From an uncultured Planctomycetaceae bacterium (lineage in GTDB: Bacteria > Planctomycetota > Planctomycetia > Pirellulales > Pirellulaceae): a stretch of 42,572 nucleotides of DNA. Below the pieces are notes generated by a model. It searched no databases, had not been told where the DNA came from, and saw nothing but the letters and a program-made list of their open reading frames with translations. Each line of letters opens with the position of its first letter. Position 1 is the stretch's first letter. Shown here piece after piece: positions 26,294 through 32,197 of the stretch. The position numbers and the translations under genes were made by a program. The stretch lies in assembly GCA_903927685.1 (NCBI GenBank), contig CAIYOB010000010.1:1-42572 (forward strand), given 5' to 3'.

Positions 26294-27165
26294 AATACCT
26301 TGTCCAGCACACCACCGTGTACCGCTACAGCGAGCCCGCCTCGCTGGGGCACAACCAGGCTCGGCTCACCCCCCGCAGCTTCGGACGGCAACGCTGCTTG
26401 TCCAGCCAGGTCGCGATCGAGCCCGAGCCTACCGCGCGGGCCGACTGGGACGATTACTACGGCAACCGGGTCAGCTATTTTACGATCGAACGCGAGCACG
26501 CCCGGTTGACGGTGACGGCCCGTAGCGAGGTCGAACTGGATTCGTCGGCCTACGTCGATCCGGCCGGCACGCTGGACTGGGAGCAGGCTCGAGCGAGGCT
26601 TGCTCATCCCTGCGATCCCGACACGATCGCCGCCGCCCCGTTCCTGTACGATTCGCCCCACGTCCAGCAACAGCCCTGGCTGGGGGAATATGCCGCGGGC
26701 TCGTTCACCTCCGGTCGGCCGCTGTTGGAAGCGTTGCTGGACCTCACACGCCGTATCCACCGCGAGTTCCGGTACACACCGGCGTCGACGTGCGTCAGCA
26801 CGCCGGTGCGTGAGGTTTTCGAGCGGCGGTGTGGTGTGTGCCAGGACTTCGCCCACCTGCAGATCGGCTGCCTGCGGTCCTTGGGCCTGGCGGCCCGCTA
26901 CGTCAGCGGTTACCTCCTGACCGATCCGCCGCCGGGCAGTCCCCGACTGGTCGGAGCCGATGCGTCGCATGCCTGGCTGAGCGTCTACTGCCCCGGCGCC
27001 GGCTGGCTGGACGTCGATCCAACCAACAATCAAATGCCCGATCTGCGGCACGTCACCGTCGCCTGGGGCCGCGATTACAGCGACGTCTGCCCGGTGAAAG
27101 GCGTCGTCCTGGGCGGCGGCCAGCACGGGATGAGTGTTGCTGTCGACGTGTCGCCGCTGGGCTAG
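26290..27165 (+). CDS. transglutaminase-like cysteine protease-fold protein
   Basis: 291 aa. The ATG at 26290 overlaps the preceding stop as ATGA, so it is translationally coupled. The N-terminal bacterial transglutaminase-like domain starts MKYLVQHTTVYRYSEPA. The core carries the triad Cys184 (RRCGVCQDFAH), His227 (ASHAWLSVY) and Asp243 (WLDVDPTNN). The C-terminus has HVTVAWGRDYSDVCPVKGV, typical of this family, and the length is normal (about 270-300). No signal peptide. It closes the five-gene operon, in which a second, larger transglutaminase-DUF2126 is encoded two genes upstream. Predicted to be an amidase or transpeptidase-like partner of the ATP-grasp ligases. The actual substrate is unknown. 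Confidence 0.9.
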   Translation: MKYLVQHTTVYRYSEPASLGHNQARLTPRSFGRQRCLSSQVAIEPEPTARADWDDYYGNRVSYFTIEREHARLTVTARSEVELDSSAYVDPAGTLDWEQARARLAHPCDPDTIAAAPFLYDSPHVQQQPWLGEYAAGSFTSGRPLLEALLDLTRRIHREFRYTPASTCVSTPVREVFERRCGVCQDFAHLQIGCLRSLGLAARYVSGYLLTDPPPGSPRLVGADASHAWLSVYCPGAGWLDVDPTNNQMPDLRHVTVAWGRDYSDVCPVKGVVLGGGQHGMSVAVDVSPLG

Positions 27166-27457
27166 TGCGCCGGTGAGCGGGGATGCTGGGGTGCCTGGGG
27201 TCGAGTGCAGCGAGCCCCCAGCGCTGAATGCGGTGGATCGAGCCACTCGACGCAAGAGCAATCTCACGGGCAAGTTACCGGCTGAGAACAACTCAGAACG
27301 GCACTGGCCCCAAACCGTGCAAGCGGATAAGATAGAACGCACGAAATCCTGGCCTATGTTCCGGGAATACGGACTCGTTGCACGGCGCGACCGAAGTCGC
27401 GGCCGCGACCATGGTCGTCTCACTTTGCTCCTCTTGCGGAAAACTGGGGGTTTTCTT
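27166..27457. other. intergenic region carrying a dispersed repeat
   Basis: 292 nt between the transglutaminase operon and the small membrane protein. It contains one copy of a 33-bp repeat (27189-27221). No further gene is supported, and promoter elements for the following genes were not identified with confidence. Confidence 0.5.
27189..27221 (+). repeat. 33-bp dispersed repeat, copy 1
   Basis: Begins GGGTGCCTGGGG and ends CGAGCCCCCAG. It is identical over 33 bases to the reverse complement of 37140-37172. It can fold: CTGGGG (27195-27200) pairs with CCCCAG (27216-27221), extended by TCG/CGA beyond a 2-nt bulge. It lies 23 nt after the transglutaminase stop codon. Confidence 0.8.
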
Positions 27458-27835
27458 ATGGCTTTGCTTGCAATCCTGCTGAACGTCCTGGCGGCTGTCC
27501 TGGGCCTTGCTTCGCTGGTGTGTTTTGTGCTGGTGCTGATTCAGATGTTCAATCGCGGGCAGACCGGCTTGGGGGTCGCGTGCATCGTGCTGATCTTCTG
27601 TGGGATCGGCCCCCTGATCGCGTTCATCTACGGCTGGATGAAGAGCAAGGAATGGGACCTGCAGAAGGTGATGCTCGGATGGACGGGATGCATTGTGGCC
27701 CAGATTCTGTTGACCGTGGTGATCGTCGGTCTGGCGATGGGCTCCGCCGGCGCGGCGGCCACCCAGTTCCAGCAGGAGTTGGACAACCTCGAGGCGGAAG
27801 TGCCGACCATCGAACTCGAACCCTCTTCGCCGTGA
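27458..27835 (+). CDS. small three-helix membrane protein
   Basis: 125 aa. The ATG at 27458 is preceded by a G-run (GGGGG, 27446-27450) but no classical ribosome site. Three hydrophobic segments (about 3-28, 38-60 with GIGPLIAFIYGW, 73-95) are followed by a soluble, acidic C-terminal tail (105-125). A basic, tryptophan-containing loop, MKSKEWDLQKVM, sits between helices 2 and 3. From memory, small planctomycete membrane proteins with the pattern FIYGW-K-WDLQKVM-W occur widely, with no known function. It is 10 nt upstream of the asparagine synthase gene and probably co-transcribed with it. The reason for that pairing is unknown. Confidence 0.75.
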   Translation: MALLAILLNVLAAVLGLASLVCFVLVLIQMFNRGQTGLGVACIVLIFCGIGPLIAFIYGWMKSKEWDLQKVMLGWTGCIVAQILLTVVIVGLAMGSAGAAATQFQQELDNLEAEVPTIELEPSSP

Positions 27836-27845
27836 CGAGCTTGAC

Positions 27846-29771
27846 GTGTGCGGCATTACCGGCGCAATCTGGACGGCACCCCAGCTGGCGATCGACCGGC
27901 CGTTGTTGCGGCGGATGGCCGACGTGTTGCGGCATCGCGGGCCGGACGATGACGGGTACTACGCCAGCGATTGCCGCCTGGACCCGCCGTATGGCGACGT
28001 CCCGGGCGTGGCCTTGGGCTTTCGCCGCCTGTCGATCATCGACGTCGCGGGCGGTCATCAGCCGATGGCCAACGAGGACCAGACGGTCTGGATCGTCTTC
28101 AACGGCGAAGTCTACAATTTTCCGGAACTCCGCCACCGCCTCGAAGGCGCGGGCCACACGTTCGCCACGCGGAGCGACACCGAGACCATCGTCCACTTGT
28201 ACGAAGACGAGGGCCCCGACTGTTTCCGGCATTTGAACGGGATGTTCGCCGTCGCCATCTGGGACGCGCGGCGGCGCCAGCTGGTCCTGGGGCGCGATCG
28301 GCTGGGGAAAAAGCCGCTGGTTTATCGCCACGAGCCCGGGCGGCTGGCCTTTGCGAGTGAATTGAAGAGTCTGCTGGAGATTCCGGGCACGCCGCGGGAC
28401 ATCGACCCCACGGCGCTGGACGAGTACCTGACGTACCAGTACGTGCCGCATCCGCGGACGATCTTCCGCAGCATTCGAAAGCTGCCGCCCGGGCACTTTG
28501 CGGTGTACCGCGAGGACGGGCTGCAGGTGCGGCCCTACTGGCAGCCGGACTTCAACGTCGAGTTGCGGCTGTCCGAGGCCGAGGCGATCGAGCGACTGCG
28601 CGAAACCCTCGAGTCGTCCGTCGCGATGCGGCTGCAAAGCGAAGTGCCGCTGGGCGCGTTCCTGTCGGGAGGCGTCGATTCGTCCCTGATCGTCGCGATC
28701 GCTCAGCGGAAATCCAATCGGCCGCTGAAGACGTTTTCCATCGGCTTTCCGATTCGGGAATACGACGAGACGGGCTATGCCCGCCGAGTGGCTGAGCATC
28801 TGGGCACTGAGCATCACGAGTTCCAGGTCACGCCGGATGGCGTCGGTGTGCTGCCACAACTGATCTGGCACTACGACGAGCCGTTCGCGGACAGTTCTGC
28901 GATTCCGACGTGGTACGTCTCGCAGTTGACGCGGCAGCATGTCACGGTCGCCTTGAGCGGCGACGGCGGGGACGAGCTGTTCGCCGGATACCCGCGGTAC
29001 AAAGCGGTGGCGATGGCGGCGGCCTTGGATCGCTGCTGGCCGCTGCGGCGCGTGTTCGGAGCGGAGATGTGGCAGCGGCTGCCATCGTCGGCGCGGCAAA
29101 AGTCGACCGTGCGGCGATTCAAACGTTTCTGCGAAGTGCTCCGCACGCCGCCGCACCGCCGCTACCTGGACTGGGTAGGAATCTTCAACGAGGCTAACCG
29201 GGCCGCCCTGTACCGGGACGACTTCCTGGCGGCGCTGCCCGACAGCGATCCGGCCGGATTTCTGCAGGCGGCGCTGGTCCGATCGTCCGCCCGCGATCCA
29301 GTCACGGCGTTTTCCCTGGCCGACTTGGTCACGTATCTGCCCTGCGACCTGATGACCAAGGTCGACATCGCCTCGATGGCTCACTCCCTGGAATGCCGCC
29401 AGCCGTTTCTCGATGTCCGCGTGGTCGAACTGGCCGCCTCGTTTCCGGTCGCCTGGAAGTACCGCCGGGGACAGGGCAAGCGGATCCTGCGGCGGGCGTT
29501 CGGCGAACTCTTGCCGACGGAGATTTGGACGCGGCGCAAGATGGGCTTCGGCGTGCCGCTGGATCACTGGTTCCGCGACGAATTGCGGCCGCTGACGCAC
29601 GACGTGCTGTTGAGCGCGTCGGCCCGAAGCGGCGAGTACTTCCAGCCGGCCGTGGTCCGGCGGATGGTCGAGGACCACGAACAGGGACGCTCGAATCACT
29701 GCTATCGGCTGTGGACGCTGCTGGTCTTGGAACTCTGGCTGCAGCGCTGGGGCGGGCAGGCTGCGGGGTGA
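27846..29771 (+). CDS. asnB: glutamine-hydrolysing asparagine synthase (AsnB type)
   Basis: 641 aa from a GTG at 27846 (MCGITGAIW after initiator processing leaves Cys2 as nucleophile). The N-terminal class II glutaminase domain (about 2-200) has HRGPDDDGYY, GFRRLSIIDVAGGHQPM and VFNGEVYNFPELR. The C-terminal synthetase domain has the pyrophosphatase loop LSGGVDSSLIVAI (about 273-285), ALSGDGGDELFAGYPRY, and DLMTKVDIASMAHSLE-(C)-RQPFLD. It converts Asp, Gln and ATP to Asn, Glu, AMP and PPi. Relatives of this length also act as amidotransferases in surface-polymer or exosortase-associated loci. It begins 10 nt after the small membrane protein and 77 nt before glgC. Probably cytoplasmic and functional. 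Confidence 0.9.
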   Translation: MCGITGAIWTAPQLAIDRPLLRRMADVLRHRGPDDDGYYASDCRLDPPYGDVPGVALGFRRLSIIDVAGGHQPMANEDQTVWIVFNGEVYNFPELRHRLEGAGHTFATRSDTETIVHLYEDEGPDCFRHLNGMFAVAIWDARRRQLVLGRDRLGKKPLVYRHEPGRLAFASELKSLLEIPGTPRDIDPTALDEYLTYQYVPHPRTIFRSIRKLPPGHFAVYREDGLQVRPYWQPDFNVELRLSEAEAIERLRETLESSVAMRLQSEVPLGAFLSGGVDSSLIVAIAQRKSNRPLKTFSIGFPIREYDETGYARRVAEHLGTEHHEFQVTPDGVGVLPQLIWHYDEPFADSSAIPTWYVSQLTRQHVTVALSGDGGDELFAGYPRYKAVAMAAALDRCWPLRRVFGAEMWQRLPSSARQKSTVRRFKRFCEVLRTPPHRRYLDWVGIFNEANRAALYRDDFLAALPDSDPAGFLQAALVRSSARDPVTAFSLADLVTYLPCDLMTKVDIASMAHSLECRQPFLDVRVVELAASFPVAWKYRRGQGKRILRRAFGELLPTEIWTRRKMGFGVPLDHWFRDELRPLTHDVLLSASARSGEYFQPAVVRRMVEDHEQGRSNHCYRLWTLLVLELWLQRWGGQAAG

Positions 29772-29848
29772 GGCGACTTCAGCCCCTGTCCCCATTTCAT
29801 GTTGGCTGGGGTAGAATACCAGTGGTATGCCGCTCCGGAGACGAAACC

Positions 29849-31099
29849 ATGAAAAACACACTGGCGGTGGTTTTGGCGGGTGGCCGAGGCGAGCGACTGG
29901 AGCCTTTGACTCGCGACCGGGCCAAGCCTGCGGTCCCGTTCGGTGGTGCGTATCGCATCATCGACTTTACCCTCTCCAACTGTCTGAACAGCGGATTCCG
30001 CCGCATGCTGTTGCTGACCCAATTCAAGTCGATGAGCCTGGACCGGCACATCAACTTGGGCTGGCGGCGTTTCATCTGCAGCGAGCTGGGCGAGTTCATC
30101 GATGTGGTGCCGCCCCAGCAGCGGATCTACTCCCATTGGTACCAGGGCACGGCCGACGCCGTCTACCAGAACATCTATACGATCGAAAAGGAACGCCCCG
30201 AGTACATCGTGATTCTGGCCGGAGATCATATCTACCAGATGGATTACGGGACCATGGTCGCGTACCATCGCGAGTGCGGGGCGGACCTGACCATCGGCGC
30301 TCTGGTGGTCAGCAAGGACGAGGCCCGGCAATTCGGCGTGATGCAGACCGACACTGGCAACCGCGTGATCGGATTCGAGGAGAAACCTCAGGATCCCAAG
30401 ACCATCCCGGGGGCCCCGACGCAGTGCCTGGCGTCGATGGGCATCTACGTGTTCCAGGCGCGATTCCTGTTCGAACAGTTGCTGGAAGACGCCAACTCGC
30501 AGGACAGTTCCCACGATTTCGGCAAAGACATCATTCCCGCGATCATCCACTCGCACCAGGTCTTTGCGTTTCCGTTTCGCAATCGGCTGGATGACGGCAA
30601 GAAAGCGTACTGGCGGGACGTCGGGACGCTGGACGCCTACTACGCGGCGAACATGGACCTGGTCGCGGTCGAGCCGGAATTGAATATGTACGACGACCAG
30701 TGGCCGATTCGGACGTACGAGCGAGTCCTGCCGCCGCCCAAGTTTGTGTTCAGCGGCGAGGAGGATCCGCGGCGCAAGGGGCACGCCTTGGACAGCATCG
30801 TTTGCTCCGGCTGTATTATCTCTGGCGGCGAGGTGGTCGGCAGCGTCTTGGGACCTCGGGTGCGGATCAACAGCTATGCCCACGTCCAACAATCGATTCT
30901 ATTTGACGATGTGTACGTGGGCCGGCATACGAAAATCCGGCGCGCGATCATCGAGAAAGGCGTGCGGATCCCTGCCGGCATGACCATCGGCGAGGACTTG
31001 GCGCTCGAGCGGCAGCGCGGCTTTACCGTGACACCCGGTGGCGTCGTGGTGATCCCTCGATTGGACAATCTGGCCGAGATCTTTGCCAGCAATGGTTGA
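29849..31099 (+). CDS. glgC: glucose-1-phosphate adenylyltransferase (ADP-glucose pyrophosphorylase)
   Basis: 416 aa. The ATG at 29849 has GGAG 8 nt upstream. The open frame extends upstream into asnB, but that part is not GlgC-like. The nucleotidyltransferase N-terminus shows VVLAGGRGERLEPLTRDRAK and PAVPFGG, then YRIIDFTLSNCLNSG. Further marks are HWYQGTADAVYQNIY, ILAGDHIYQMDYG, GFEEKPQDP, KAYWRDVGTLDAYYAANMDL, and a C-terminal left-handed beta-helix (about 300-400; VVGSVLGPRVRIN, HTKIRRAIIEKGVRIP). The family is normally 400-430 aa. It makes ADP-glucose from glucose-1-phosphate and ATP, the committed step of bacterial glycogen synthesis, usually under allosteric control by glycolytic intermediates. 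No other glg gene is in the window. Confidence 0.93.
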   Translation: MKNTLAVVLAGGRGERLEPLTRDRAKPAVPFGGAYRIIDFTLSNCLNSGFRRMLLLTQFKSMSLDRHINLGWRRFICSELGEFIDVVPPQQRIYSHWYQGTADAVYQNIYTIEKERPEYIVILAGDHIYQMDYGTMVAYHRECGADLTIGALVVSKDEARQFGVMQTDTGNRVIGFEEKPQDPKTIPGAPTQCLASMGIYVFQARFLFEQLLEDANSQDSSHDFGKDIIPAIIHSHQVFAFPFRNRLDDGKKAYWRDVGTLDAYYAANMDLVAVEPELNMYDDQWPIRTYERVLPPPKFVFSGEEDPRRKGHALDSIVCSGCIISGGEVVGSVLGPRVRINSYAHVQQSILFDDVYVGRHTKIRRAIIEKGVRIPAGMTIGEDLALERQRGFTVTPGGVVVIPRLDNLAEIFASNG

Positions 31100-31127
31100 G
31101 TGCCGACGGGTGCCAGGTCGATCCCGT

Positions 31128-31156
31128 TTGACTTTCGAAGCAAAAACACGCATAAT
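31128..31156 (+). promoter_or_regulatory. sigma70-type promoter for the RRM protein gene
   Basis: TTGACT (31128-31133), a 17-bp spacer, then CATAAT (31151-31156), 5/6 matches at each element. The start near 31163 gives a leader of about 120 nt before the RRM gene. The leader ends with GGAGG (31272-31276). Confidence 0.65.
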
Positions 31157-31285
31157 CTGGCTCGGCTCTGGGATTCCTGCGTTCGCCTGCCAGCTGCCCT
31201 TCCGTTTGGCACATCGAATCTGCACCTCCCAGTTTTGTCAACGAGTCCGCACGAAGTGCTTTTTAGACTGTGGAGGTTCGCCGGG

Positions 31286-31567
31286 ATGAATATTTACGTC
31301 GGAAACTTGTCCTACAACGCAACCGAAGACGATATCCGCAATGCGTTTGCGCAATTTGGGCAAGTTTCATCGGTCAGCGTCATCAAAGACCGTGAAACGG
31401 GCCGCTCCAAAGGGTTCGCCTTTGTCGAGATGCCCAACGACGACGAGGGCAAGAACGCCATCGACGGTCTGAATCTGCAGCGCATCGCCGGGCGCGCCGT
31501 GACCGTCAACGAAGCTCGGCCGCGCGAAGAACGCAGCGGCGGTGGGCGTGGCGGGCGTCGGTACTAA
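31286..31567 (+). CDS. RRM-type RNA-binding protein
   Basis: 93 aa, ATG at 31286, GGAGG 9 nt upstream. A single RNA-recognition motif fills the protein: RNP2 is IYVGNL (3-8) and RNP1 is KGFAFVEM (42-49), with the aromatic residues Y4, F44 and F46 in the RNA-binding positions. A short Gly/Arg-rich tail follows (about 80-93, RSGGGRGGRRY), similar to cyanobacterial Rbp and eukaryotic glycine-rich RNA-binding proteins. Family knowledge: these small proteins bind single-stranded RNA and are often cold-induced, acting as RNA chaperones. The strong promoter and long leader (31163-31285) are compatible with leader-mediated control, but no specific element was recognised. A convergent gene lies downstream. 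Confidence 0.93.
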   Translation: MNIYVGNLSYNATEDDIRNAFAQFGQVSSVSVIKDRETGRSKGFAFVEMPNDDEGKNAIDGLNLQRIAGRAVTVNEARPREERSGGGRGGRRY

Positions 31568-31597
31568 GCACCTGTCCAGGAACAACTTGTGCGTCCG

Positions 31598-31619
31598 ACC
31601 CTCCCGCGAGCGGAAGGGT
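31598..31619. terminator. bidirectional hairpin between convergent genes
   Basis: ACCCT-C-CCG (31598-31606) pairs with CGG-A-AGGGT (31611-31619) around a 4-nt loop, with one mismatch. It lies 30 nt after the RRM stop and 19 nt after the EF-hand gene stop on the other strand. The T-runs are weak, so this is a candidate only. Confidence 0.45.
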
Positions 31620-31637
31620 TAGGTGGCTCGGAAGGCG

Positions 31638-32186
31638 TCACTCCCTCACCGGACTGGCCCCGGGCACCTGCTCTGCCTCCCGGGCGTCCAATGCTCCGTC
31701 CTGGTTCGCGTCCAGCCGACGCAGCAGGAAGAGCATGGACGTCGGCAGTTCCACGGCCGTGACTTTGCCGTCCGCATCGGCGTCGCGGGCCAAAATGCGT
31801 TCGGCGAGGCTGCGGCCGCTTCCGCCTGCGGAGCCGTCCCCGGGGAAACCGGGACCTCCGGGAAAGCCGCCGCCGGGAAAGCCGGGCCCGCCGAAACGCT
31901 GCGGCGGCCAGCCGATTTCTTCGGCACTCAACTTCCCGTCGCTGTCCTTGTCGAGCTTTTTCAGAGCGGCCGGCGCCGCGGCGATTTCCGCGGGCGACAG
32001 CCGGCCGTCTTGATTCGTGTCCAGAATCTGCGTCAGCGGCAAGACCGGCGGGCCGAAACCGCCTTGCCGACTTCGCGGCCTCGACTCATTGATCGCAGGC
32101 TGGGATGCCGCCTGCTGCGCCACCACAACCGAAATCCAGCTCAGGGATACGATCGCCACCAGGCATTGTATTCTCTTCGTGATCAT
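31638..32186 (-). CDS. small secreted EF-hand protein
   Basis: 182 aa from the ATG at 32186, with AGGAG 9 nt upstream. An in-frame extension of 30 codons into the upstream gene is not used. A signal peptide covers 1-24 (VVVAQQ). Four EF-hand loops are clear: DTNQDGRLSPAEI, DKDSDGKLSAEEI, DADADGKVTAVEL and DANQDGALDAREA, arranged as two pairs. Between pairs lies a Gly/Pro/Phe-rich linker (GGPGFPGGGFPGG). It is probably a periplasmic or surface calcium-binding protein. It starts 11 nt after the CotH gene's stop, so it is the last gene of the DUF4956-VTC-CotH operon. Its EF-hand and GGP style match the N-terminus of the CotH protein, which suggests shared ancestry of that module. Confidence 0.85.
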   Translation of the reverse strand: MITKRIQCLVAIVSLSWISVVVAQQAASQPAINESRPRSRQGGFGPPVLPLTQILDTNQDGRLSPAEIAAAPAALKKLDKDSDGKLSAEEIGWPPQRFGGPGFPGGGFPGGPGFPGDGSAGGSGRSLAERILARDADADGKVTAVELPTSMLFLLRRLDANQDGALDAREAEQVPGASPVRE

Positions 32187-32197
32187 CGTGACGACTC

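Noticed and set aside
31202..31222. TGGCAC-containing stretch before the RRM gene as a sigma54 promoter
   Set aside because: The GG to GC spacing is 12 rather than 10, and a good sigma70-type promoter lies upstream.
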